From positions 682,001 to 746,000 of the forward strand of contig CAVRGS010000013.1 of NCBI GenBank assembly GCA_963720765.1: DNA of 64,000 nucleotides, read 5' to 3'. A program made the position numbers and the translations under genes. A model generated the notes under the pieces. That model was not told the origin of the DNA. It searched no databases and saw only the letters and a program-made list of their open reading frames with translations. Positions 48,101 to 55,964 of the stretch are shown piece after piece. The stretch's first letter is position 1. Each line of letters starts with the position of its first letter. Source of the stretch: DASUAS01 sp963720765. Its GTDB lineage: Bacteria; Actinomycetota; Acidimicrobiia; IMCC26256; DASPTH01.

Positions 48101-48138
48101 AGGGATTGCGCCGGTAGCGTGGTTCGCGCGCAATCCCT
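48101..48138. promoter_or_regulatory. 11-bp inverted repeat flanking the ECF sigma promoter
   Basis: AGGGATTGCGC (48101-48111) and GCGCAATCCCT (48128-48138) are exact inverted repeats with a 16-base spacer that contains a TAGCGT -10 hexamer at 48115-48120. Arm starts are 27 bp apart. As DNA this would be an operator overlapping the promoter; as RNA it would be a hairpin 27 bases before the sigma start. Confidence 0.5.
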
Positions 48139-48164
48139 GCAGCCCCGGGAGCCGTAGTACCGCC

Positions 48165-48722
48165 GTGTGGACCGTGTCGGACGAAACCCTGGTCGCCGGG
48201 CTCGCCTCGGGCGACCGTGACGCGGCGTCGGCGTTCGTCCAGCGGTTCCAGCGGCGCGTGTTCGGCCTCGCCCGCACGATCGTCGTCGACGACCGCGCCG
48301 CCGAGGACATCGCCCAGGAGGCCTTCGTCCGGGCGTGGAAGCACGCCGGCAACTACGACCCTCGCCGCGGGAGCGTGGTCGGCTGGTTGCTCACCATCAC
48401 CCGCAACCTGGCCATCGACGCGGTTCGTGTGCGGGTGCCGGTGGCGATCGATCCCGGCGCCCTCCTGGGGTACGACCTCGAGTCGACCGAACGCAGTCCC
48501 GGCGACCACGCCGACCTGGCCGACGACCGCGATCGTCTGCGCGTCGCGCTCGCCGGGCTCCCCGAGGAGCAGTCGCGCGCCGTCGTGCTCGCGGGTCTCC
48601 TCGGCTACACCGCGCGCGAGGTGGGCGAGATCGAGGACATCCCGCTCGGCACCGCCAAGACGCGCATCCGCACCGCGCTGTTGCGCCTCCGGGCCGCGCT
48701 CGTGAGCGAGGAGCGTCCATGA
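48165..48722 (+). CDS. ECF RNA polymerase sigma factor (group 4)
   Basis: A 185-aa sigma factor with region 2 (FVQRFQRRVFGLARTIVVDDRAAEDIAQEAFVRAW, about 25-65) and region 4 (LPEEQSRAVVLAGLLGYTAREVGEIEDIPLGTAKTRIRTALLRLR, about 130-180). Region 3 and 1.1 are absent. The sequence is nearest in style to SigK/ECF19-type actinobacterial factors. GTG 48165 is used; GTG 48174 (VSDETLV) is nearly as likely. The anti-sigma gene follows with an ATGA overlap, the standard arrangement for membrane-released ECF factors. Confidence 0.93.
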   Translation: MWTVSDETLVAGLASGDRDAASAFVQRFQRRVFGLARTIVVDDRAAEDIAQEAFVRAWKHAGNYDPRRGSVVGWLLTITRNLAIDAVRVRVPVAIDPGALLGYDLESTERSPGDHADLADDRDRLRVALAGLPEEQSRAVVLAGLLGYTAREVGEIEDIPLGTAKTRIRTALLRLRAALVSEERP

Positions 48723-49414
48723 GCGGTCCTGGGGACGTGAGCGCGCTGTCGTGCGCCGAGGTGCGGGAGCTCGCACCCGAGCTGGCGCTGGGCATCCTGG
48801 GTGGGAGCGAGCGGGCGGAGGTGCTCCTGCACGTCAACGGGTGCGCCCGCTGCCAGGCCTCGGTGGTCGAGCTCACCGAAGCCGCCGACGTGATCCCGCA
48901 GCTCGCACCCGAGGCCGAACCCCCGGCAGGCTTCGAGGGCCGCGTGCTGCGGCGCCTCGACGAGCGCGAACGCCGCACCCGTCGACGCTGGATCGCGGCC
49001 GCCGTGGCGGCGGCTGCCGCCGCGGTGATCGTGAGCATCACCGTCGTCCGGGTGATCGAGTCGACCGACGCCACGAGCGTCGACGCCTCGCGCGCGACCA
49101 CCGCCGCGGTGGCCAAGCCGGTGGCCGTGCCGATGGAGCTCACCTCCGTCCCGTTGTCCGCCGGCTGGTCATATGTGAGCAACGGTCGCGGCGTCGCCGT
49201 GTCGGTCAGCTACGGCATGCCGTCGGGCGCGTACGCCGTGCAGGTCAAGGTGCCGGGCCGACGTGCCGAAACCATCGGGACGATGCACGTCGAGGACAAC
49301 CGCGGTTCTTGGACCGGGCGCAGTCCTCGACCGATCGTCGCCGGGAGCACCATCTCCCTGATCGACACCTCGGGGACCGCCCTCTGCCACGGGACGGTGC
49401 CCACCGCTCTGTAG
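48719..49414 (+). CDS. Membrane anti-sigma factor (RskA-like)
   Basis: A 231-aa single-pass membrane protein. The N-terminal cytosolic part has H38-VNG-C42-AR-C45, the zinc-binding anti-sigma (ZAS) HxxxCxxC motif. One transmembrane helix (about 91-111) is followed by an extracytoplasmic domain that ends SLIDTSGTALCHGTVPTAL, like the RskA C-terminal domain. It would hold the preceding sigma factor inactive until cleaved by membrane proteases. The start overlaps the sigma stop. Two small exported proteins follow on the same strand. Confidence 0.88.
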   Translation: MSGPGDVSALSCAEVRELAPELALGILGGSERAEVLLHVNGCARCQASVVELTEAADVIPQLAPEAEPPAGFEGRVLRRLDERERRTRRRWIAAAVAAAAAAVIVSITVVRVIESTDATSVDASRATTAAVAKPVAVPMELTSVPLSAGWSYVSNGRGVAVSVSYGMPSGAYAVQVKVPGRRAETIGTMHVEDNRGSWTGRSPRPIVAGSTISLIDTSGTALCHGTVPTAL

Positions 49415-49455
49415 CATCCGTCCCGGCAGGTGCGCTCGACCGAAAGGCTCTGGGA

Positions 49456-49836
49456 ATGTCGAGGATCCGTCCCCTCCTCCTCGCGGCGGTCGCGCTCATG
49501 TCGGTCGGTGCCGCGGTGGTCCCCGCCGGCGCCGCCAGCTCGCCGAACGGGAAGTTCTGCTCGGCGTACACGAAGATCAGCGGCGCCAGCGATCAACCGA
49601 CCCCGAAGCAGGCGAAGGCACTCGCGGCGAGGTTCAAGGCCGCGGGCAAGCAGGCGCCGGCCGACGTGAAGGCCGCTGCGAACACCATCGTGGGCGTGCT
49701 CGACAAGCTCAGCAAGATCACCACGTCGAACGCCGCGGATCTGGGGAAGTTCTACACGTCGCAGGACTTCCGGAAGTACGGCCAGGCGATCGGCAAGTTC
49801 TTCAGGTACGCATCCGCATGCGATTCCGCCAACTGA
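49456..49836 (+). CDS. Small exported helical protein with two Cys, paralogue A
   Basis: A 126-aa protein with a signal peptide (about 1-26, ending PAGAAS). The mature part has Cys35 near its start (NGKFCSAYTK) and Cys122 near its end (RYASACDS), with a Lys/Ala-rich helical core between. A disulfide linking the ends is likely once exported. It is paralogous in layout to the next gene. ATG 49456 is 41 bases after the anti-sigma stop, so it may belong to the sigma regulon. No known family. Confidence 0.7.
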   Translation: MSRIRPLLLAAVALMSVGAAVVPAGAASSPNGKFCSAYTKISGASDQPTPKQAKALAARFKAAGKQAPADVKAAANTIVGVLDKLSKITTSNAADLGKFYTSQDFRKYGQAIGKFFRYASACDSAN

Positions 49837-49855
49837 CCACCCGAGAGGGCGCCAC

Positions 49856-50233
49856 ATGATCCGATTCCGCGTTTCGCTCGTCACACTGCTCGCACTCCTC
49901 ACCTTCGGTGTCGTGGCCGGTCCTGCCGTCGCGACGGTCTCGACCGCGAGTGCGAGTTCGTCGTTCTGCAAGCCGATCAAGGGGCTCTCGAACAAGCTCC
50001 AGAGCGCCGGGACCGACAGCTCGAAATTCAACGCGTCGACCTTCTCGAAGTTCGCGACGGCGTTGCGCTCGTCGGCGAAGCACGCTCCGGCGAAGGTCAA
50101 GAAGGCCGGGAACAGCCTTGCGTCGTACTACGCCGCGCTCGGCTCCGGCGACATCTCGGGGTTGAAGAACGCATCCGCGTTGCCCACCGAGATCAGCACC
50201 TACTTCGGGTACGTCGCCAGGCACTGCACCTGA
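49856..50233 (+). CDS. Small exported helical protein with two Cys, paralogue B
   Basis: A 125-aa protein with a signal peptide (about 1-34, ending ASAS). Cys38 (SFCKPIKGLSNKL) and Cys124 (YVARHC) sit at the same relative positions as in the preceding gene, and the core is again Lys/Ser/Ala-rich helix (HAPAKVKKAGNSL here, KQAPADVKAAANTI there). ATG 49856 follows GAGAGGGCG, 19 bases after paralogue A. This looks like a tandem duplication that has diverged widely. Function is unknown; periplasmic or cell-wall. Confidence 0.7.
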   Translation: MIRFRVSLVTLLALLTFGVVAGPAVATVSTASASSSFCKPIKGLSNKLQSAGTDSSKFNASTFSKFATALRSSAKHAPAKVKKAGNSLASYYAALGSGDISGLKNASALPTEISTYFGYVARHCT

Positions 50234-51820
50234 TCAGACCTCCGACGGACTGACGTCGTCGAGACGGCGATCGGCCGTCTCCGGCAGTCGCGGCACGACG
50301 AAGATCGCGGCGACCAACGACGCGATCCCGCACAACGCGATGGCGGGGCCCAGGCCGCCGGCGAACCCTTTGAGTTGCGTCGCGAGCACGAGGCCGACGG
50401 CCGAGCCCGCCACCGCCGAGACGAGGAGGAACCCGCTCGAGGTGCCGCGCACCTCGGTGGGGAACAACTCGGCGTCGAGCGTGCCCAGGGCGAGGCCGGC
50501 GCAGGCGGCGGCGACGATCGCGACGACGGGTGTGATCCAGAGCAGCAGTGGGCCGTCGGCGAGGAAGAAGGCGCCCTGGAACACGGTGGCCACGAGGAGA
50601 CCGATGATCGTGACCGGCCGACGGCCGCGGCTCTCGGCGAGGCGGCTGGCGAGGAGCACACCGATGATGCCGGGCAGGCCCGCAGTGACGGCGCGGAACA
50701 CTGCGACGTCGGCGTTGGTGAAGTCGTGGGCGTGGGTGAGGTAGCGGTTCGTGAGCTGTGAAGAGGGCGCGCTGAACACATTGGTGAGGAACGCGGCGAG
50801 ACCGAGCAACAAGAAGCGCGCGCCGTAGGCGCGGTCGAACAACTCGCGCAGCTGCCCGCGGTGCGCGCTGCGGTCGGCGACGCGCACGTAGCGCGTCGTC
50901 TCCTTGAGGTTGCGTGCGATCAGGGGGACGAGCAACACGAGCGCGGCGCTGAGCCCGAACGAGATGCGCCAGCCGTAATTGCCCAGGTCGGCGAACGGGA
51001 GGAGCACCACTGCGAGGCCGAACCCCGCGCCCAACGCGAGCGCGTACATCCCCGTCGCGAATGCCCGTGCGCCTTCGGGGGCGTCCTCGACCGCGGCGAT
51101 GCCGGCGACGATCAGCACCGTGTTCACCAGCGCGCGGTTGAGGAGCTGGGCGCCCGTGAACACCTCGAAGGTGGGCGAGAGCGCGGTGAGCAGGTTGGCC
51201 GCGCAGGCGCCGACCAGACTCACCAGGATGAGGCGACGGCGACCCCAGCGGTCGGCCAGCGCAATGGCGACCAACGACACCAGCACTCCGGCGCGGGCGA
51301 TCGCCAGGGCCACGCCGAGGGCCTGGTCGGTCTGATCGAAGGCACTGGTGACGGCGTCGCCGTTCTGGGAGAGCAGGGCACCGGAGAAGTTGGCGACCAG
51401 GGCCACGGCCGCCAGCGCGGCGAGGCGCCCGGCCTGCTCGGGCGTGAAGGCGACCGGCGGCACCACCGGCAGCGGCTTCAGTGGCGCGGGGGCATCGGCC
51501 CCGGTGGCGGCGGCGTCGAGGCGCGCGGCGGCGTGGGGGAGTGCCCGTCGCGCCCCGAGCCAGGCCTGGATGCGGAGGAACCAGGTGAAGAACGGCACGC
51601 GCACCGTGCTCGTCGTGGCCAACGCCACGCGCGTCGCGTGCTCCGACGACTCGACGATCGAGGCCTGGAGACGCGCACTGGTGTCGGGCATCCCCGCGAT
51701 CGGCCCCTCGAACGCGCCCTTGCCGGTGCCGTCCGCGAGCACGAGATCGAGCTCGTCGGTGAACGCTCGTCGTACGTCGTCGGTGTCGGCGTCGACCCAG
51801 ATCAGCATCGAGCGCCGCAC
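50234..51820 (-). CDS. MFS transporter with extra N-terminal soluble domain
   Basis: A 528-aa protein. Residues from about 135 form a 12-helix major facilitator transporter with the sugar-porter-like loop motifs (ALADRWGRRRLILVS near 195, ASRLAESRGRRPVTI near 410). Residues 1-120 are a predicted soluble alpha/beta domain (MLIWVDADTDDVRRAFTDELDLVLADG...) that I do not recognise and that ordinary MFS proteins lack. GTG 51820 is chosen because the TAGCAT -10 ends 7 bases upstream; ATG 51829 and 51808 are alternatives. It is convergent with paralogue B, with no gap. Substrate is unknown. Confidence 0.88.
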   Translation of the reverse strand: MRRSMLIWVDADTDDVRRAFTDELDLVLADGTGKGAFEGPIAGMPDTSARLQASIVESSEHATRVALATTSTVRVPFFTWFLRIQAWLGARRALPHAAARLDAAATGADAPAPLKPLPVVPPVAFTPEQAGRLAALAAVALVANFSGALLSQNGDAVTSAFDQTDQALGVALAIARAGVLVSLVAIALADRWGRRRLILVSLVGACAANLLTALSPTFEVFTGAQLLNRALVNTVLIVAGIAAVEDAPEGARAFATGMYALALGAGFGLAVVLLPFADLGNYGWRISFGLSAALVLLVPLIARNLKETTRYVRVADRSAHRGQLRELFDRAYGARFLLLGLAAFLTNVFSAPSSQLTNRYLTHAHDFTNADVAVFRAVTAGLPGIIGVLLASRLAESRGRRPVTIIGLLVATVFQGAFFLADGPLLLWITPVVAIVAAACAGLALGTLDAELFPTEVRGTSSGFLLVSAVAGSAVGLVLATQLKGFAGGLGPAIALCGIASLVAAIFVVPRLPETADRRLDDVSPSEV

Positions 51821-51827
51821 GTGCGGC

Positions 51828-51833
51828 ATGCTA
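51828..51833 (-). promoter_or_regulatory. -10 hexamer TAGCAT, leaderless start of MFS gene
   Basis: On the minus strand TAGCAT ends 7 bases before GTG 51820. The divergent bcp gene starts at 51862. Confidence 0.45.
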
Positions 51834-51861
51834 CGGCGTCCCCGTCTCGAGGAGAGTCCTG

Positions 51862-52332
51862 ATGGTCCAGCTCGCCACCGGCAAGCGCGCCCCCGCGTTC
51901 ACGCTCACCGACCAGCACGGCAAGAAGGTGAAGCTCAGCGACTTCAAGGGCAAGAACGTGGTCGTGTACTTCTACCCGAAGGCCGACACGCCGGGATGCA
52001 CCACGCAGTCGTGCGCGCTGCGCGACGCCGAGCCCGATCTGAAGAAGCTGAAGGCGGTCGTGCTCGGCATCTCGCCCGACACGCCGGAGAAGCAGGCGAA
52101 GTTCGACGACAAGTACGGGCTCGGCTTCACGCTGCTCGCCGACACCGAGCACGCCGTCGCCGAGAAGTACGGCGTGTGGGGTGAGAAGGTCAACTACGGA
52201 CGCAAGTACATGGGCATCATCCGCTCGGCGTTCGTCGTCGACGCGACCGGCAAGCTCGCCGGCGTCTTCTACAAGGTCAGCCCCAAGGACACCGTCCCGA
52301 AGGTGACGAAGGTGCTCGAAGAACTCGGATAG
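51862..52332 (+). CDS. bcp: Thioredoxin-dependent peroxiredoxin (Bcp/PrxQ)
   Basis: A 156-aa peroxidase. Peroxidatic Cys46 lies in YFYPKADTPGCTTQSC, with a resolving Cys51 five residues later, the typical atypical-2-Cys PrxQ arrangement. It reduces hydrogen peroxide and organic hydroperoxides using thioredoxin. ATG 51862 has a GAGGAGAG ribosome site. It is monocistronic by context, and a promoter for the downstream helicase lies just past its stop. Confidence 0.96.
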   Translation: MVQLATGKRAPAFTLTDQHGKKVKLSDFKGKNVVVYFYPKADTPGCTTQSCALRDAEPDLKKLKAVVLGISPDTPEKQAKFDDKYGLGFTLLADTEHAVAEKYGVWGEKVNYGRKYMGIIRSAFVVDATGKLAGVFYKVSPKDTVPKVTKVLEELG

Positions 52333-52349
52333 CGGTCGCCCGCGGCCGG

Positions 52350-52355
52350 TATCCT
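52350..52355 (+). promoter_or_regulatory. -10 hexamer TATCCT before a mini-ORF leading into the helicase
   Basis: TATCCT ends 9 bases before ATG 52365, which opens a 9-codon ORF and not the helicase itself. Confidence 0.4.
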
Positions 52356-52364
52356 GGTGCGCCC

Positions 52365-52394
52365 ATGTTCGGACCCCTCGGAGACGCTGACTGA
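52365..52394 (+). CDS. Possible leaderless 9-codon upstream ORF
   Basis: ATG 52365 encodes MFGPLGDAD and stops at TGA 52392-52394, sharing one base with the helicase ATG 52394 (TGATG). The -10 TATCCT lies 9 bases upstream. No strong ribosome site precedes the helicase start, so reinitiation after this ORF is a good candidate for how the helicase is translated. Confidence 0.38.
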   Translation: MFGPLGDAD

Positions 52395-54097
52395 TGCTCA
52401 GCGAAGTCAGGGGCGAGGACCGCGAGCTCTACCGCTGGCAGTTCGACGCGCTGGTCGCCTGGCTGCGGTGCGGCCGGCGCGGCGTGATCGAGGCGGTCAC
52501 GGGATCGGGCAAGACCGACGTGGCGATCGCGGCGATCGCCGACGCGCTCCGACGAGACCGGTTCGTCCTCGTGGTGGTGCCGTCCCGCGTGCTGATGGAG
52601 CAGTGGTGCGTCCGCCTGGCCGAGGCGCTCCCCGAAGTGCGCATCGGCCGCCTGGGTGACAGTGGCACCGACGGTGCGGCCGACTGCGACGTCCTCGTCG
52701 CCACCCGTCACTCGGCGGCGGCGCACAAGCCGGTACCTCCCGACGGCGGTGCCGGACTCCTCGTCGCCGACGAATGCCACGGCCTCGGTGGTGCCACCCT
52801 GCGCCGGGCCATGCTCCCGCAGTACGCGGAGCGCCTGGGGCTCACCGCGACGCTCGAGCGCACCGACGACGCGGTCACCGAACTGCTCATCCCGTACTTC
52901 GGAGGCATCTGCTTCCGCTACGGCTTCGAGCAGGCCATCGCCGACGGTGTGTGCGCCGCGCCCCGGGTGGCGTTCGTCGGCGTCGACCTCTCGGTCGACG
53001 AACGGGCCGAGTACGCGGCGACCGAGCAGCAGCTCGTCGGCGCACGCAACCACCTGCGCGCCTTGCCAGGCGTGCCGATCGAGCCCTTCGGCGACTTCCT
53101 CGCCGCGGTCGCGCATCTTGCCGAGCGCGACGCCGGGGCCGACGGTCGCGCCGCTCGGCAGTACCTCGACGCGTTCTCGAAGCGGCGCGAGATCGTGGCC
53201 CAGTCGAGCGGGAAGTACGAGCTGCTCGGCAGCCTCGCGCCCGCCATCCGTGACGCCCACGGCGCCCTCGTGTTCACCGAGACGGTGCGCGCTGCGAACC
53301 ACGCCATCAACCGCCTCGATCCGTTGGTGTCGATCGACCTGATCACCGGTACGACCGCCCGCCGGCAACGGCGCGAGATCCTCGACGACCTCCGGGTCCG
53401 GCGGCTCGACGCGGTCGCCGCGCCGCGCGTGCTCGACGAAGGCGTCGACGTGCCCGACGCCAACCTCGGCATCGTGATGAGCGCGAGCCGCACCCGTCGC
53501 CAGATGATCCAACGCATGGGGCGCATCCTGCGGCGCAAGCAGCCGGGGGTGGCAGCTCGCTTCGTCATCATGTACGCCAAGGACACGCTGGAAGACCCGA
53601 CGCAACGGGTCGAGCGCGACGGCTTCCTCGACGAGATCGAACGCATCTCCGAGGCCACCGCCGTGTTCGACGGCGCCCGGTTCGGCGCGCTCGACACCTT
53701 CCTCGCCGCGCCCGGACCGGAGGTCGTGCCCGAACCCGAGCGCCACGACCGGCGCGATCTGCGCCTCGACGAGGAGTTCGCCCGGCTCCACGTCGTGCGA
53801 TCCGAATCCGAAGGACCTGAGGCACCTGGCGCGCCGCCAGCACCGGAAGGACCGCCAGCACCGGAAGGACCGCCAGCAGCGGACTCGCCCTACCTCGAGC
53901 TCACGTTGGCCAACCTCCCGGAGGTCGCCAAGCCCAAGGTGCAACCCAAGCGCCTCTCGACCGGGCAGGCTCCGCTCGAGATCGAAGAGGTCGACGCGGG
54001 ATGGCGGCTCAGCTGCACCGGCTGCGGAGCGTCGTCACGCGCGGTCCAGTTCCGGTGGCAGGTCCTCGACGAGACCGTGGCCTGCCGCTGCGACTGA
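52394..54097 (+). CDS. SF2 DEAD/DEAH-box helicase with C-terminal Cys motif
   Basis: A 567-aa nucleic-acid translocase. Domain 1 has Walker A TGSGKT at 36-41, ADECHG near 133 (DEAH-box variant) and LTATLER near 155; domain 2 has VFTETVRAANHAINRL near 300 and motif VI QRMGRILRRK near 380. It resembles the XPB/RadD-like branch. A Pro/Glu/Ala linker with PAPEGP repeats (near 480) leads to a C-terminal piece with CTGCGASSRAV...ACRCD, a possible zinc ribbon. It has no adjacent nuclease or methylase. Role unknown: repair or defence are options. Confidence 0.93.
   Translation: MLSEVRGEDRELYRWQFDALVAWLRCGRRGVIEAVTGSGKTDVAIAAIADALRRDRFVLVVVPSRVLMEQWCVRLAEALPEVRIGRLGDSGTDGAADCDVLVATRHSAAAHKPVPPDGGAGLLVADECHGLGGATLRRAMLPQYAERLGLTATLERTDDAVTELLIPYFGGICFRYGFEQAIADGVCAAPRVAFVGVDLSVDERAEYAATEQQLVGARNHLRALPGVPIEPFGDFLAAVAHLAERDAGADGRAARQYLDAFSKRREIVAQSSGKYELLGSLAPAIRDAHGALVFTETVRAANHAINRLDPLVSIDLITGTTARRQRREILDDLRVRRLDAVAAPRVLDEGVDVPDANLGIVMSASRTRRQMIQRMGRILRRKQPGVAARFVIMYAKDTLEDPTQRVERDGFLDEIERISEATAVFDGARFGALDTFLAAPGPEVVPEPERHDRRDLRLDEEFARLHVVRSESEGPEAPGAPPAPEGPPAPEGPPAADSPYLELTLANLPEVAKPKVQPKRLSTGQAPLEIEEVDAGWRLSCTGCGASSRAVQFRWQVLDETVACRCD
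53834..53878 (+). repeat. 18-bp in-frame tandem repeat in helicase linker
   Basis: CCGCCAGCACCGGAAGGA occurs at 53834-53851 and 53852-53869, followed by a half copy. It encodes the PAPEGP linker. Copy-number change would only lengthen or shorten the linker by six residues. Confidence 0.8.
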
Positions 54098-54098
54098 A

Positions 54099-55109
54099 TC
54101 AGCCGGTGAAGCGCGGGGCCACGGCGGCGATCGGCTGGGCCGCCGGCGGGCTGGGTGGCGTGGGTGGCGTCGGCGCACACGGGTGTGCGATGGCGAAGCC
54201 GAGCACGCCGATGAAGATCGGGTCGGTCCCGTCGTTGAGCGACGCGACTGCAGTGGCCGCACCGGTGTCGGTGTCGAGCGTGAACAGCGAGGGACTGCTG
54301 TCGTCGGCCTGGAACCCGACCCCGTACAGGGTCCCAACGGCGTCGTAGTCGACACTGCTGACGAACGTGCCGACCCCCACCGGCCCGATGTCGGACGTGC
54401 CGGGTCCGGTCGCCGTGCGGTTGACGCCGGTGAGCACCTGCGGTGCGCCGGTGAGGGCGCTGTGCGCGGGCCAACCGTTCGCCAGGTCGAGGGATTCTTC
54501 TTCGCGGACGCTCGAGGTCACGTCGGCGCACGAGGTGGCGAGGCCGTAGTAGACGGTGAAGGTCTGCGGCACGGAGTTGACGTACGCCAGGGAGCCGGGC
54601 GCCGCCGACGAGCCCTGGAACAGGCAGAACGCGCTGCCGTCGCAGACGGGATCGACCTCGGTCGCGGCGGGCGCGGCGGGGTTCGGGACGAGGTAGGTGT
54701 AGAGCCCGCCGGTCGCGGGGAGCGTGAGGTTGCCTTGTTCTGGCCCGGGACCACCGAGAGTGAAGTCTCCGAGTTGACCGATGACCTGCAGGGTGCCCGT
54801 GGCGAGGTCGAACTCGACGAGCCGGGCCACGCCGTCGACGCTGTCGACGCGGGTGCCGAACAGATGAGCACCGTCGGGCGAGAACTCGAGGTCGAACGCG
54901 CACTTCTCCGGCGCGGCACTGCCGATCGAGTGGGTCTCTCCGGTGACGAGGTCGACCGACGCCAGCCAGCACTCGCCTTCACCCTGGGCGATCACGTAGC
55001 CCGTCGGGTCGGCGGCCGACGCAGTGGTCGCGCCGAGCACCACCAGTGCACCCGCGGCCAACGTGGCCGCGGCCAGGACGTGCGCGACACGTCGTGCGGA
55101 ACGGATCAC
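54099..55109 (-). CDS. Exported beta-propeller-like protein
   Basis: A 336-aa protein with a signal peptide (about 1-33, ending TTASAAD). The mature part has repeated strand-turn units (LASVDLVTGETHSIG, LVEFDLATGTLQVIG, LFTLDTDTGAATAVASL) typical of DUF4394-like or WD-like beta-propellers, and a Pro-rich tail (TPPTPPSPP). It has six Cys that may form disulfides. GTG 55109 has a GGAGGC ribosome site. It follows fabI by 65 bases on the same strand, but an unrelated role is likely. Ligand and function are unknown. Confidence 0.8.
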   Translation of the reverse strand: MIRSARRVAHVLAAATLAAGALVVLGATTASAADPTGYVIAQGEGECWLASVDLVTGETHSIGSAAPEKCAFDLEFSPDGAHLFGTRVDSVDGVARLVEFDLATGTLQVIGQLGDFTLGGPGPEQGNLTLPATGGLYTYLVPNPAAPAATEVDPVCDGSAFCLFQGSSAAPGSLAYVNSVPQTFTVYYGLATSCADVTSSVREEESLDLANGWPAHSALTGAPQVLTGVNRTATGPGTSDIGPVGVGTFVSSVDYDAVGTLYGVGFQADDSSPSLFTLDTDTGAATAVASLNDGTDPIFIGVLGFAIAHPCAPTPPTPPSPPAAQPIAAVAPRFTG

Positions 55110-55174
55110 GAGAGCCTCCAGCTGCCCACGGGTCGCGCGAGGTTCCGCGACCGATCTCTCCTTGTTACCACCCC

Positions 55175-55933
55175 TCAGGCCCCCACCGCGTGGAACCCCC
55201 CGTCGACGTGCACCTTCTCGCCGGTCGTCGCCGGGAACCAGTCCGACAGCAGCGCCACGACCGCCTTGGCCATCGGCTCGGCGTCCTTGAGGTCCCAACC
55301 CAGCGGCGCGCGCTCGACCCAGACCTCCTCGAACTTCTCGAAGCCGGGGATGCTCTTCGCCGCGATGCTCCGGTACGGCCCTGCGCTCACGAGGTTCACC
55401 CTGATGCCCTGGGGCCCGAGGTCGCGCGCGAGGTAACGCGCCACCGACTCGAACGCGGCCTTCGACACGCCCATCCAGTCGTAGACCGGCCAGGCCACGT
55501 CGTCGTTGTCGAAGTCGATGCCGACGATCGAACCGCCCGGCCCCATCAACGGCAGCGCGGCCACCGACAACGCCTTCAGCGAATACGCCGAGACGTGGAG
55601 CGCGACGGCGACGTCATCCCAAGGTGCGTCGAGGAAGCCGCCGCCGAGGCACGACTCGGGCGCGAAGGCGAGGGAGTGCACCACGCCGTCGAGCTTCCCG
55701 CCGACGTTGCCGGCGAGCGCGGCGAGGTCCTCCTCGCTGGTGACGTCGAGCTCGACGATCTGGACATCGGGCGTGGGGAGCCGCTTGGCCGTGCGCTCGG
55801 TGAGGCGCATCACCCGACCGAACGAGCTCAGGATCACCTCGGCGCCCTGCTCCTGCGCGAGTCGTGCGGTGGAGAAGGCGATGGACGCGTCGTTGAGGAC
55901 GCCGGTCACGAGGATGCGCTTGCCCTGGAGCAC
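55175..55933 (-). CDS. fabI: Enoyl-ACP reductase (FabI/InhA type)
   Basis: A 252-aa NADH-dependent reductase that catalyses the last step of each FAS-II cycle. It aligns closely with InhA by eye: KRILVTGVLNDASIAF at the start, SIVGIDFD (Phe141), Y151-DWMGVSK158 (the Tyr-x6-Lys pair), NLVSAGPYRS and ALLSDWFPATTGE near the end. The substrate-binding loop is much shorter than InhA's. It is the last gene of the FAS-II cluster, 31 bases after the carboxylase gene. It would be the expected target of triclosan-type inhibitors. Confidence 0.94.
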   Translation of the reverse strand: MLQGKRILVTGVLNDASIAFSTARLAQEQGAEVILSSFGRVMRLTERTAKRLPTPDVQIVELDVTSEEDLAALAGNVGGKLDGVVHSLAFAPESCLGGGFLDAPWDDVAVALHVSAYSLKALSVAALPLMGPGGSIVGIDFDNDDVAWPVYDWMGVSKAAFESVARYLARDLGPQGIRVNLVSAGPYRSIAAKSIPGFEKFEEVWVERAPLGWDLKDAEPMAKAVVALLSDWFPATTGEKVHVDGGFHAVGA

Positions 55934-55964
55934 GATGTTCTTCCTTTGCTGTTCGGACCTGAGA

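Noticed and set aside
46667..54097. A complete defence island made of the methylase, Cys protein and helicase
   Set aside because: Sigma/anti-sigma, MFS and peroxiredoxin genes lie between, and there is no nuclease, toxin or integrase. Only the methylase and its small partner look linked.
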